A stretch of 64,000 nt of DNA from the NCBI GenBank assembly GCA_949358305.1, contig OX442315.1, positions 33,320,427 to 33,384,426 on the forward strand, in the 5' to 3' direction. The notes under the pieces were generated by a model. It was not told where the DNA came from, did no database searches, and was given only the letters and a program-made list of their open reading frames with translations. Positions 44,216 to 56,591 of the stretch are shown in pieces. Numbering within the stretch: the stretch's first letter is position 1; each line of letters opens with the position of its first letter. The position numbers were made by a program, and so were the translations under genes. Source of the stretch: Strigamia acuminata. Its lineage: Eukaryota > Arthropoda > Chilopoda > Geophilomorpha > Linotaeniidae.

Positions 44216-45580
44216 GTGAGTGAGCTTCATTAATGTCTTTCCTCTGATACTATCTTAATGAGATTTTCCATGGACAACTTTTAAATTCATTACACACACA
44301 TAAGCTTATAAGTTATTTACTGACATGAAAAGTTGCCTCAACTTTGGCAGGTGTTTTTAACCAAAAAAAAAATATATATCAAAATTTATAACTTCCTGTT
44401 TTATTCCAAAAAAAAATTTTTTTTTAACCAATTCCCGTTATCAAAAAAACGTTAAAATTCCAAGCACCAAATATCAAAAAAAAAAAAAAAAAAAATTAAA
44501 ATTGAACCTCAACTTGAATTCCCCATTTATTTCCCACTTATTTCCCGTGCTAACAGTACACACAGAGAATAAATTTCCAATAAGTAGGTCTCAAACGGTT
44601 CTATGTGGATTTTCCCTTACTCAAAGCGCCCCGACCGACGCCGCGAGTTCAAAATGTGTGTCAGAAGTCACGACTAAAACAACTTTTATTCTACATTTCA
44701 AACATGCACCAAAACCTCAAATTACGTCCCACAAACATAAACATTCCATTTTATTTATCCGATTTATCCAAACCCCTTTTACAACACCAAACTTTGATCG
44801 CAATCAACCACACCTGCTTCCAAACCAAAGGAAATTACTCCACTCCCAAAAAGATTACTAAAAATACCAACAGGAAATTGTTAAATGTCAATTTCCTATA
44901 TACACACATTTTCTATTTTAATTTTTCAAACATGACTCACTCACTGCCCGCCGTGCGAGTCCTATCATCAATAGTTGAACCGAATGTAACTTGCTAATGA
45001 CCTCACATGCATTGCAGATGAGTGTGTGATCTTTAAGCTCGATTGAATGCTAACACCCCCGGTGCCTATATTACACGTTCCAGAGGGGATCCCAGGTATG
45101 GGATTTATAATGAGTGGTGAAATGCATGTGTATGGAGCTTCACTTTAATTTCTTTTTATCGATTGAATGCTACCGACGACCATCGACATGACCGTCATGG
45201 GTGGGAGACGATTCAACTCGTGCACGCGGTTCGGGCAGGGCTGGGAAAGAGCCAGGTGCGAGTCGAGTAGATGGGCCGACTTCGGGCGGGCAGTTCAGCT
45301 ATTTTTATTTCCTCCCTCACTCTCTTGCTTTTTTTTTTCTTCTTTATCTCGATGTTTCGGAGGAGAAATTATTTTAACATGCACTAAAACCGTTATAAAA
45401 AAATTATCATCGTAAATTTCGGTAAATGCAGCCCCTGAGCTTTGCTGCAAAGCACCCATAGGAATAGAGTGGTAGAACTTTTTCTTCTTCTTTCTTCTCG
45501 GTTTCATTGAAATTCTAAAGCTGTTTTTCCGTGCTCTTAATAATAAAAATGATTTTTGATATGCGTCTCACAACTTACTA
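44216..45580. other. Candidate intron sequence, first part
   Basis: AT-rich with A runs at 44477-44498. A CpG-rich patch is at 45170-45300 (TGCACGCGGTTCGGGCAGGG). Frames of 80-130 codons at 44502-44997 overlap each other and look compositional. Confidence 0.45.
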
Positions 45581-45863
45581 GCGCATTCATAGTCGTGTTT
45601 AACTTGCCGTTAAACGTGTTTTGTTGTTCAAATGTCATGTGCACGTCCACTACATGTGTATTTTAAGTTTTAACATGGGTTTAAACAGGAAATGATGTCA
45701 TTTTTGGTTTAAAATTGAAGTAAAACACAAAATATTTTAGTTTTTGAATGCAGCTAGGACACGTCGGTCGCCCATTTTGAAGTTAGATCAAGACAAGCTG
45801 TTTAAAAAGCTGTTTAAACATGTTTAAAATACCGTTTAGTCTAAATTACTTTATAAATGCGTC
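45581..45863. mobile_element. Family A element carrying a family B insertion
   Basis: Outer ends: left GCGCATTCATAGTCGTGTTT, right with TTAGTCTAAATTACTTTATA before a degenerate end; TA lies outside both. The family A core TTTTGAAGTTAGATCAAGAC is at about 45774-45793. A family B copy in reverse orientation occupies about 45655-45754 (ends at GAATGCAGC). The nested order shows B arrived after A. Confidence 0.7.
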
Positions 45864-48800
45864 TACTACTCCTAAAATGCCATTTCTAAATTTATTAAAA
45901 TTTAAAAAAAAAATTACAAAACAGTAATTCATTCCCCTTATGAGTAATTAGTGGTTCACCGACCAATTCCGCAAATATCTGCATTCTTTTCAATCTCCCT
46001 ATCACCGCATTTAAATCACAAAGATGCAAGTAATCCTAATTTATTTTTATCGCAAACTTTATTTAAAAAATAATTTCAAACAAATTCCATTCTCTTTCGC
46101 GGCCCTCACTTTCAACGCGTGCCCTTTTATGGAAAAGGGGCTACCACGGCGTCGTCCCGCGTGGTTGCGTCCCCTGGTGTCGCAGTCCTGATTACAATAG
46201 CCTCGTTTCCCTCCCCCAACTCACGACCCCCCTTATCCAACTTTTTTTTTTATTTTCTTGATCCCCCACTCCCTCTATGCAGAGCAGCCCAAGCCAGCTT
46301 AAGGTGAATAACTCATTGAAATTTTACACACTTTCCAATTTCAATAACAAGTTTGCAATTCCTAGAAGCAAATGCAACAACCCTTTCTCCGAAAACCCAT
46401 AAAAGCCCCCACTCATTTGTTTAATGCATCATGTAGCAATGCGCCAACACCGCTCACGCACACATCAGGTGTAAGTGATGTTTGGTCGTGGAAATTCAAC
46501 GGCCGGGTCATTTAGAGAAGGGTAATGAAGAGTAAGGGGTGTTGGAGTCGGAGGGAGAACGTGCAGCTAACAAGAGAGCCCTGGCCTTTGTCCGAACGCA
46601 CGCGGGCGACTGGCCGTGTCTGGCAAATAACTGGCGAGTGATTTACAGCCGACTATTGTACCCTCGGCGAATTATAAGTATCACGTGCGTGTGTTTGTAT
46701 TGCGCGATCAGCGTCGAAGCGTACGAGTCTTTTCGCATCCTTCGGATTCACTTTTGATTGCGCGGAGCGGACACCGCATACGATTGGCTTTATCCGCGCA
46801 CAAGAGGAAGAGAAATTTGTGGTTTTGGTTTGTCAATTGGCTTTGCTTTATGCAGCTTGATATCTGAGGTTGGCCATCCCTCCACGCCCTCTTCGTTACG
46901 TGCAACAAAAGCTCCGCATGAAGCGGCTTTCCCGCACTGTTTGTGCGTCGAGCGGCGCAGTTTATCGCGCGCATTTTGTCAATAGTCTTGACCGCATAGT
47001 AATTTAATTGTGCTTGAAAACGAAATTGATGTCTTTGGCACAAACATATTAAATTCAAATGTGGGCGGAGGTGAATGAATGCCGTGACTTGTCACCTTTG
47101 CACTCGCCCCAAAGCTATCTATTAAACTGAGGCAAACTTTAATGTTACACTCCTCGTTTGTTATCAACAACCAACTCCACGCAATTAAGTTCGAAATGAC
47201 TCGTAATTGATGACTGCGAACTATTGATTTTTAATTTGCAATGAATTTTCGCAAAATTAACAAGTGTAATTATTTTTTTTTTAAATTACTCGCATTTTGC
47301 ACGTGCAATTATTTGCTAATTTCGTTCCTGCAAAGTTTCCTGTGTACAGGGCGAGTCAAAAGTCTGGAAACACCTCTTTTCTTGAAAATGACCGAAGATA
47401 AATCAATTGTAATAGCGCGGTTCAATGTCGACGGAAAAAATCAAATACAAACAAAACTCCAAACTAACTCAATAAAATCAATAAAGCCCGCTTAAATTCC
47501 CCAAATGACAACATAAATATATCAAAATCAAAATCAAAATAACGTCATAAAGTGTCCAATTCATGCTGTAACATTCAGAAATTTTAAATTTTGATTTTTC
47601 CGACAAATAACTAATTTAAGCGTAATAAAAAGAAACCGTCGTCAAATTTAAACTATTTATCTTTATATTTATTTAAAATTAAGATATGCAAATTTCCTAT
47701 TAAAAATTCATAAACTACTTGTTCGTTGTGAAAAACTAACAAATCACCTTCGAAATGTCTGACTTCTCATCGATTGATAATTTTAATGTCAGTACTTCAC
47801 ATTTAAACAAGTTGCATTTGATGTAACGCAAATGCTAACCATTCCCCATAGTGACGACATCGCATGACAAAATACCATCGCCGTGAAATTTCCTCCTGCT
47901 TCGTAGTTATTAATGTTTTCACCGAGACACTCGACTTAATTTCACTTTTTCGTGCACACACACCTACACACACACACACACTGCCTTCTAAATTCATCCT
48001 ATCTCGTTGCACACATTTGCAAGCGCGATTACATATCGCATTTTACGATCATTCTTCTCCTGCATCTCACCAAAACAAATTAATTTTAATCCTCCTCAAA
48101 CTTTCCAAATAAATTGTGCGAGTTACAATGTGTGGGGTCCGTGCAAGGCGTTCGTGCAAATGTGTGGGTGTGCGCTTCGTTTTTCAGCGAAGGCGGGGCC
48201 AATTAAACGTTTCGGTCATCGTGCATTCTAATCGGTTCCGATTGACTGACTTCAGCTTCAATTTGTAACTGCGCGAGCAAAAACACTACATTTTTTGTTA
48301 CTCGCGGATGCTCCACAACGTTCGGCTTTATTTTTTCTCTCCCCTCTCTTCCTCAATAATCAATCTTGGCTAATTCCTGTGTAATTTTCTTGCTTATTAA
48401 ATGTCAAACAAGTCCCTGAAACAGTGGATAATCTGTAATTAATTCAGCCGCGTAAGAGGGCGTATCAGACACAATAAATGCAAATTTACGCTTCTCCGAC
48501 CCACTTGCGTTCACTAAATCCATTTAAACACACGATATTTTTCGAAAATTGTGTTGTTTCGTGATAAGATTATTTGTCGTTGAAAAATTAATTTTGTTTA
48601 CAACCGGGGAATTATTTCACAATATTTTTGCAACTTGTTTAGTATAACATACCACCACCAGAAGTGTTTATTTGCTTTCAGTCAACACAAACTTTCGCAT
48701 CTAATCCTTTCATCCCTAGAAACTTCAACTCTTTATAAGCTTGTCACTCCAATATGAAGTGCAAATAGATTTTAAGACGTAAACTCCATTAAAAAATCAT

Positions 48801-50951
48801 ACATTTTATAATAAAATAAAATTTTTTGTTTTTGACTTTCTCCAAACTTCTTCATACTACCACCAGGTTCCGTGCACTATAGATTCCTCCATACACTGTC
48901 AAGTTATTCAACCCAGAAAAACTAAACAGCCCCATTAAACTCAACCAAAAACGACCATTAAATGATTGCAGTTTTTTTTTCTTGAAAAACCATTAATTGT
49001 CATCATTTGTTTATCACAAAATGCCATCAAGTTCTTTCTCCTTCTTTGCCTAAACCCCTAAAACAAAACAAAAACTAAACGTCAATTCTGATTGATATCA
49101 CCTCAACATTAAGTGTATTTTTAGGCTCAGAACGTTCCATTTTCAGATAAGAGATATCGAAAAGACGAATAAATGGTTGTTAGCGAAATGAGTCTAATTA
49201 TTAATGGCTCCTCGTGTCCTTATCCATCAATATTGTGCGTGCCACTCGGGAGTAAATAATTAACCGGAGCATTAGACTCAGTGTCACGGAAAAAGAATAA
49301 ATGAAATAAAAATAAAAAGTCAAAAGGCAGAAATTAATATTTTAATACGAACACTGCAGCAAACTTTAGCATGGACTGTTTAAAGTTTTAAAATAAGTGG
49401 TAGTTTTGTGTAGCCATTATCTTCTTCGACATCTTTAACTTTTCCATTTATTGTTTGTTTCATGCCATCACTAGGCAACATGGTGCCAAAAAAACACAAG
49501 TTTCACATCAGGTCTGGACCAATAGATCCATACATTTCCCCTCGTAAAGAATGGCAGTTCAGAGATGAAATATGGTCTGAATGTAGCAAAAACCTACTAC
49601 AAGCAGCAAACAGTAAATGACTTTGGTGTCTGCCTATGTAATAAAAGCAAGGGATATCAATCAATACGTTTTATGAGTACCTAATGCATCTTGATGTGGT
49701 CAATAAGTTTTCTTTTTTTATTATTATTATTTTATTCCATTTTTGAAATTCTTTTTCATGGTTAATGGGCATGTCAATGAAATTTACGACTTTATTTTCG
49801 GTTTACACGTTTTCTGGCATTTCCCCAGCCAAAACGATCACAATTTCCGGTCAAACCCGTATATTAATTCTTATTGTTTTATTATTTTGAGGTTGTTTAG
49901 AAAAAATTTACAAATTAAATTTTTTTTTTTAATTATTCCGTTTTGTAAATTCCGAGCGATAAAACGACACTGTACAAAATGCATTCTCGTCAAATCCACC
50001 ACATTTCACAATACAATACATCGCAAAAAAAAATTCAATGTATTTTTTAACCACACGGACACTTTAAACATCTTTTTTTTAAGTTTTAATTTTAGAATGT
50101 TTTAATTAATCGTAACCATGCAGAAATTGTTCCCAATTCATTTCGCAAAATGCACTAAATTCCGATTAATAGTGCAAAAATCCCAAACTTCCACAATTGC
50201 GCACGCGCAGAATACAAAACAAACACATGTTGCCATTTACGGATCGATCACAATCCAAAATGGCGAAAGCAATAAATAAAATCCTAGAGAAACAGACGAC
50301 ACCGAGCGTCATCCACGTTTAAATATTTCACCAAAAAAAAAACCACCAAATCCCTTGATAAAAATCAAAATAAACCAAACAACAAAACAAGATTTAGTTA
50401 TACCCCACCATCAATCACCCCACGACCGAACCGCTCGAAAGAACACCTAACCATGTCACTCGGTCGACGATTAATTCCAGAACATTCATCCAACACATTC
50501 AACTCAATTTAGTTATGTATTTTTTTACGATCACTCAACTTTAAAAATACCCAAGAGCACACATTTCTAGATCTGTTTTGATGAATGATAACACCCACAT
50601 CTCTTCCCCCTTTGATGTCTTCTTCGAGGAACTGTCTTGTTCGCTTAAATGTCTCTCTGCCTATTTTAATGAAAAATCTTAGCTCCTCCTCCTTTATATG
50701 GGTGCCAATATTTAGCAACAGATGTTGCCAAGAAGGATTACCGACACAAAGATGAGTCGTGCTGTTTTAATTAAGAAAACTTTTTAATGAAACATAAATT
50801 GGTACTCAAATGTCAGGTGTAATTTTATTCTTATGTCTTTTCCACGTCCTCATCTCATTCCGAAATTAAAAAATAATTTTTTTTTATTTTTCTTAAAAAA
50901 TTATATATTAAAAAAAAAAATAATATAAATATATTTTTTTGTAAATTTTAG
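45864..50951. other. Candidate intron sequence with CpG-rich patches
   Basis: GC- and CpG-rich patches lie at 46110-46300, 46540-47000 and 48115-48240, all within otherwise AT-rich DNA; the second holds CACGTG-type and ATTGG motifs. A (CA)n microsatellite is at 47954-47981. At 47345 CAGGGCGAGTCAAAAGTCTG resembles a Tc1/mariner terminus. Possible 21-nt exon-like block: TATGCAG|...CTTAAG|GTGAAT at 46280-46300, too weak to call. No supported coding exon. Confidence 0.45.
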
Positions 50952-50996
50952 GTGAACTTAGAATCAACTTCACCTGTAATCAAGTGCCAAGACCAG
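50952..50996 (+). CDS. Possible 45-nt microexon
   Basis: It is bounded by TTTTTGTAAATTTTAG and CCAG|GTAAAT, both acceptable splice sites. It is 45 nt long (a multiple of three) and open in two frames: VNLESTSPVIKCQDQ in the first, and another in the third. It is not phase-compatible as a cassette between the candidate exons at 44215 and 62821, because that frame meets TGA at once. It could belong to another isoform or gene, or be chance. Confidence 0.2.
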
Positions 50997-53280
50997 GTAA
51001 ATACTTAATTTTCTGCATTTCCTTTTTTTTTTTTTTTTAAATGTTTATTTTGACCAACGACAACAACTCGAAACCCATTATTCTGTAAGTTGTCGTTATG
51101 GTAACAAATATAAACCAACACTTGAAAAAACACTATTGATTGCCTTTGGGTGTGTAATTTCAACACCTGACAACTTTGCTTGGTTACCTTTCCCGCGTAT
51201 TAATTCAACTTTACTTAAAAATTACATTTTAATACATCAAAAAAGATGCAATTAACAAATTACTCTGGTTCAACGTACTAATTTTTTTCTTTCTAATCAC
51301 CCGAGCATTTCCCTTAATCTCAAAAACCACTTTAACTTAAATCTTAACTTTAATGCGACGACATTTCTGCAACTTTAAAAAAAACAAATAAACCAAAAAA
51401 AAAAATTTTTTTCCTTTAAAATTTCCAAATTTTAAAAGAAAAATAAACTATTAAATCGTCCGCAACATTTCTCTCCTATCTCGACATCCTCATTTTTCCT
51501 CGCAACCTCGGTTGGTGGTCTACATGCCTCGGACATGTAAGTGTCCACTGGAATGCAACGTTAATAGAATTTTATCAAAGAAATTGCAACCATTTCTCTC
51601 TCTCTCTGCCTCGTAAATTGCGCGGCGGTAATTATTTTCCAACACACTTGCTCTGGGTTAATCTGCTTAATTACATACACCAGATAACGCATTTGCACTT
51701 GCCTCGTGCGCAAACCTTCAAACCAATCTCTGAATGAGAAGGCGAGGCAAACTTAGCTGTGTGTATCTTGATAATAAGGTAGGTGACTTGTTTATCCGAG
51801 CGCTCTGATTTTCTCTTAGCAATTTTTTTTTCTCCCTCAGAATTCTCTACTTTTCAAAAACAATTCCCGTCCCCCAAATCACCTTGATTGAACTCATCGA
51901 CTGTCTTTTAGTGCAATTTGATGAGGGAAATCAAGCAGGGTCAGTTAGGGGTACTATCAATCACTTGTGTAAGTGGAGAAAGGAAATTTGGACATTCTCT
52001 TGACCAATGACCTTCCTCTTTGATGTCGAATAATAGTTCTGACAGAAGATCCTGTTTTTTTTTAAATTTTTTAAAGAAAAGGTAATTGCAGTGTTTAAAT
52101 GGTATTACATTAGTAACCATACTAATCAAGCATGTTACTTAAGATAAGAGGGTAATTGAAACGATAACATGTTATAGACCATTGATTTGCCAGTGTTTCC
52201 ATTGAAAAACTGCAACATTAATTACTGCTATTGAGAACTGTTGGGACTAAATCATCAAATACTGAACACATTAGAATTTAATAGGCCGGACATCAGAAAT
52301 ACATAGAAGCATATTGTTAACAATACACGTTATCATAGCAACACTACAATAGCATAACAATCAATTAATGTAAACTCATATTAATTGTCACATTCAAAAT
52401 ACATTTATCATCAAGAACACATAATAAACAATTATTATCATTTATTGGAGTTTGTAACAATTTTTTTTTGAAAAATGTGTCATTGGATTTTTATAATGAT
52501 GTTAACGTTTAACAGAGTAGAGGAAAAAGGGTAGTCTATATAAAATACTTTAAGATGAAGAAGAGGGACAGTTGAAAACTGGTTGAGCTCTGATCATGTC
52601 GCCTGTCAGAGCGTTTCCATGGAATTGACAGGTGGCATGCGTGCCTTGTAAGGTTAGACTGAGAAGGCTGGGAAAACGTGCTGGCACGCACCCTTCCCGC
52701 AAAATCATAATAGAAATCTGAGCGAAAAGAGAGACAAGCTCGACTAAACTTGAGCGTGTCTACCCCGAAAAAATGCCATCTTGGAAAAGTCTTATACACG
52801 ATACACACTTGGAATTTTGTAGATAGGACTAAAAAAAGATGAAAAAGATTTTTCAAAAAGCCGAGAGTTATTCAAATAAATTATTTAAAAAGCAGTTAGT
52901 AAACATCTTTTGCTGTTTAACCATCAGAAGGACAATCTGCAAAGACGACGCTTTCGTGCCCACAATGTACCAATTTTATGTACCAATGTTACGCGCATGT
53001 TCACTGCGACTGAAATCAGGCTAAATCGGCCGCCATTTTTCAAGTTAGATCGAAACAACAGACAAGCAGTGTAAATATGTTGTTTCAAATTCTGTAATCG
53101 GACTTTAGGAAAACCGCACGTGGGCAATCTGCTGGGAGAGTGAATAAACGATGTTTATTTAAAGTCTCGTCTTGTGTTTAGCTAGTAGCAGGCAGACTCC
53201 TGCCCAAAGAATTTGCTAAGAGCTTAATGGCGACATCTGGTGGCGTACCACACAATATAAAGCTGTTGATGATCAAGAAT
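50997..53280. other. AT-rich noncoding stretch
   Basis: A poly(T) run is at 51021-51038. About 52960-53100 contains family A debris (GCCGCCATTTTTCAAGTTAG). Short frames at 51941 and 52536 have no splice context. Confidence 0.45.
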
Positions 53281-53284
53281 TGTA

Positions 53285-53455
53285 TTATCAGACGAGCAAT
53301 TGTTATCACTGTGCAAGAAAAATTATCCTGATAACACCACTCGTCAGTTCTCGACCAAGGAAAGCGCTGATTCGTCCAATCGGGTTGGCTTGTGGGAAAA
53401 ATTATCCTGATAACACCACGAGACTGTTCGAGAACTTGAAAAATTATCAGGATAA
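53285..53455. promoter_or_regulatory. Cluster of paired GATA half-sites with a 24-bp direct repeat
   Basis: TTATC or GATAA occurs at 53285, 53303, 53323, 53330, 53402, 53409, 53444 and 53451. Six of these form three inverted pairs of the form TTATCNNGATAA. A perfect 24-bp direct repeat (53317-53340 and 53396-53419) carries the first two pairs, and a third, inverted copy follows at 53437-53460. Such clusters occur in GATA-factor enhancers; it could also be the inside of a repeat. Confidence 0.35.
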
Positions 53456-53526
53456 TATTTTCACACGAGTCAGCCAATTGAAGAGGCAACTCTGGGAACT
53501 GAATCGAGCATTTTAGCAGTTTCCTC

Positions 53527-54167
53527 TTGTTAACTCCAAGATTAGCCTTTCTCCCATTGGCCGAGCCATTTCACTTGTGTAGTGATACAAAAAAAGGACC
53601 CAAACACCAGAATTGCACTTGACGTATACAGGGTGAACCAAAAGTCTGTTCCCGTCAAATATTTTCTCAGCAATTGCATCTAGGCCAACTTTGTTGAAGC
53701 GATCTTATAGGAAGTTGGGTGAGAGCAATCTAATGAAGTCATCAAATTTGACCTTGAAGGCCATTTTCAAGGTCATTCACTTGCTAACTTCTAAACCAAT
53801 CGGGTTAGAGCAAAAAAGTCAATTACAAAGTTGTAGAGCATCATCAAATTAGTACTATCCAACTTATCTTAGTACAGACATTGTAATCAAAAAACAATTA
53901 AAGATTGTTTGCTTTCCTGACAAAGCAACCAATAAACTGAACAAACATGTACTTGTACCGGTATGTTGAAAAGCATAAAACTTAATTTTATGAATGGAAA
54001 AAACATTTTATTATAAAATACAAATAAATTTAAATCATTTTAATCATTATAATAATCAAAAAAAATTTTAAAATACAAAACTACTTATCCTGGTGGCAGT
54101 ACACAGTCTACAGTTAGGAGTAAAGAGACTAGGCCAATGGGAGAAAGGCTAATCTTGGAGTTAACAA
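53527..54167. mobile_element. Family E element, copy 2, with an insertion
   Basis: The first 36 bases and last 36 bases (53527-53562, 54132-54167) are perfect inverted copies, starting TTGTTAACTCCAAGATTAGC. The interior matches copy 1 (24449-24875) from CCCATTGG inward, but the outer part of the arms does not. A 246-bp insertion at about 53627-53872 interrupts it; copy 1 shows the empty site. Confidence 0.8.
53627..53872. mobile_element. Insertion in family E copy 2, mariner-like end
   Basis: Begins TACAGGGTGAACCAAAAGTC, close to many arthropod mariner-type termini. Comparison with copy 1 shows GTACAG at the empty site, so a TA was duplicated. Inside, TGACCTTGAAGG and TTTTCAAGGTCA form an inverted repeat. 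The right end (CTTAG) does not match the left, so the piece is a fragment or a solo end. Confidence 0.55.
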
Positions 54168-55312
54168 TAGTATAGCAAAAGTTTGTCCAACAACTTCAAA
54201 ACTCTACAAACATGCTCAACACCCTGCACAATTTTATGACAACTAGGCTTCCACTTGGTCTTTGAACCGCAAGGAATATGCCCAACAGAAAGACTACCAA
54301 CGAAAGGAAAATTACCGATAATTTCAGTCAACCACAAATGCCCTCTGTAAGTGGTTCCAAACAATTCAACTGAAATAATGAAGGTAATACCAAAATGTTT
54401 GCAACATGAGCCCAATTTCTCTCTGAGCATACTTGAAGGCAAGACCTTAGCACAAACGCCAGCCCATTCACGGGTTATAAAGTCGAAAAGAAAATAGCTT
54501 TTATTGAACCTTTTAATGAAAACGAAAATTCCACTTTTTTCTCAGGTCCACCAAATGGACGTTGAGGATTAATTGAGTCGTTTCGTACTCGGTTTGTCTT
54601 TTGTTCTCGTCATGATGAACGATGGGCGTTGTTCTTTTAGCCAGTTGGAAACGCTAGAGGCGCCGTTAGAATCATGTGTTTTATGCTTTCAGAAACGTGA
54701 CTTTCGTCGAAAGGGGGAGGTTATGAAGGTGGCGACATTCATTCCATGTCGTTTGAATCAAGAAAAGGACTATCGTTTCGTTGCTCGCAGTGTTTTTCGA
54801 GCGAGGTTTTTTCGGGGTGACTGTGAAAGGAGGAGGATGGTTTTCATTTCTGCTTTATTGCTTGGAAAGAACTCAAATTTCATTACCATCATTTGGGACG
54901 GCCAAGTTGGATTTTCCTCTGTGGTTTCCGAGGTGGGTGCTATCTATTGATCTGGCCTTTTCACATTTACGAATAAGTGCTTTATTCATATAACCCCGTT
55001 CCTTTCACTCTTTGCATGGTGCTTGTGTAAGTGTAACTAATTGATGAAGGTAATGAAAGGAGGAAAAGGAATTGTGCTGCATTTTTTCCCCTTCTTTACA
55101 ACTTTATTTCTTATTTTTTTTTTTTTTATTGACTGGGTTGAACCGGGGCTAAATTGTTTCTGCAATATTGCGTCATAAAATTGAAATAAAGTTAAACGAA
55201 AAAATATTTTTCGCACGCTGCAATTATCAATTTGCTATACATGTATCCATCGCTTTGTACGCTCGCGTTTAATTTGTTTTCACTCGCATTCTAAACAACA
55301 TATTTAAAGTAA
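54168..55312. other. Noncoding or degenerate stretch right of family E copy 2
   Basis: On the minus strand 54161-54442 is an open frame (SSMLREKLGSCCKHFG...) that continues without ATG to about 54500 and looks more protein-like than its surroundings; it runs into the family E arm. No family was recognised. At 54541-54545 TTTTTTCTCAG|GTCCACC is a good acceptor, followed by a short frame ending in TAA at 54570. The 125-codon frame from 54573 has no ATG start. Confidence 0.35.
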
Positions 55313-55428
55313 TTGCATTCAAAAATAAAAATACTTGTATACGATACAACTGGCAACATGTATTACCGGTACCATTTTTGTTCTAAAATTGACGTAAAAC
55401 ATAAAATATTTAAATTTTTGAATGCAAC
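55313..55428. mobile_element. Family B element, copy 4, diverged
   Basis: Ends TTGCATTCAAAAATAAAAAT and, inverted, GTTGCATTCAAAAATTTAAA. The interior is only partly alignable to copies 1-3. Directly to the right is the family A core in reverse (CTCGATCTAACTTCAAAAAT), as in the other nested cases. Confidence 0.6.
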
Positions 55429-56590
55429 TAGTGTTTGTCTCGATCTAACTTCAAAAATTGGTGTGTTCTGTGCTTAGATTGTAACTGGAACTGGACATTG
55501 TTGGATGGAATTGAACACGAGGCAGTCGCTGTATGAATATTTGAATGAATGACTTTATTTGCATAAAAGTACAGGTGGCGCTGTACGCGATCTCGTAATG
55601 TCACGAGAACGCGACGTGCATGACGTGCGTCACAATTAAACAATGAAAGGAATGTACAGAATTGGAGTGCGAAACACTCCAAAAATGGCGGCCAGTTTAG
55701 TCGGTTTTCGGTTGCAGTGGGCATTTGCGTTTAATTTAATTCCACGAAATGCTATACATATTTAAATGTATTAAGTGAAAAGCAATATATTTTACATTAA
55801 ATTTTTGAACCACATGGGCGCAATTGAATTGCGTAAATTAAATTACTCAAATTTATTACTTTCTTAATTTTAATATTAATTATTCATTTTTGAAAGCTCG
55901 CTTTATTTATCCCTGTAAATGTGAATTCATTTAACGCCACGTGGTCTTCGATCTGATTGACCCAAGGTGGATTCTCACCTGTAAGTTTATTCGCTTAGAT
56001 TATAGCGAAACGAGAAGCAGTTTCGTCTTGCATTCACGCAATCTAGCATCAAATCTCGTTCGATATGGAGGCCAATCTCCTACATCGCACAATACGACTG
56101 CAGATAAAATCATATGATTAACTTCACTAGAGTAGACTAAAGGTGAGCCTGTTTCAACTGCGAAATTAAAAGCCGATACATTAGAAGGACATCAAACTTC
56201 CAATTGGCTAATCCGTTGATTGTTATCATTTAATCCAAAAACTCACACGTTTGAATGCACCATTTGCTTCATTTCGAGTCGCTGAACCACGATTTTTGCT
56301 GCGCATTTCAATCGGTCAAAATTTTAAACGAATTTAAATATTCAAACATATCGATTGAATAAGTAAAAAAAAATAAAATATTTTATTGTAAAAGTTGGAT
56401 TTTAATTTTCCAGTGCAACTACTGCAGCTCCTTTAAAGAAATCAATAGTATGTCCTCAATTAGTAGTAGAGATAAGTTGAAATATATATGATAAATAACA
56501 TTGCTCAAAGATTTATGCTAAAACTAAACTGTATACATTAATTTAAAACTGCATATTTAAATCGAAACATTAATTATTTTTCACTACTTT
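55429..56590. other. Noncoding stretch with family A pieces
   Basis: 55435-55460 and 55675-55720 carry family A words (CGATCTAACTTCAAAAATTG, AAAATGGCGGCCAGTTTAGT). The remainder is AT-rich. CCT|GTAAGT at 55980 lacks an upstream acceptor with an open frame. Confidence 0.45.
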
Positions 56591-56591
56591 A

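Noticed and set aside
54161-54442. Exon of an organic-cation-type transporter (VELFGTTYRG)
   Set aside because: Only about ten residues recall that family, the remainder does not, and there are no flanking splice sites in phase.
54573-54950. 125-codon plus-strand frame
   Set aside because: It begins with TTG rather than ATG, has an unusual mixture of Phe/Arg/Ser and no splice or domain support.
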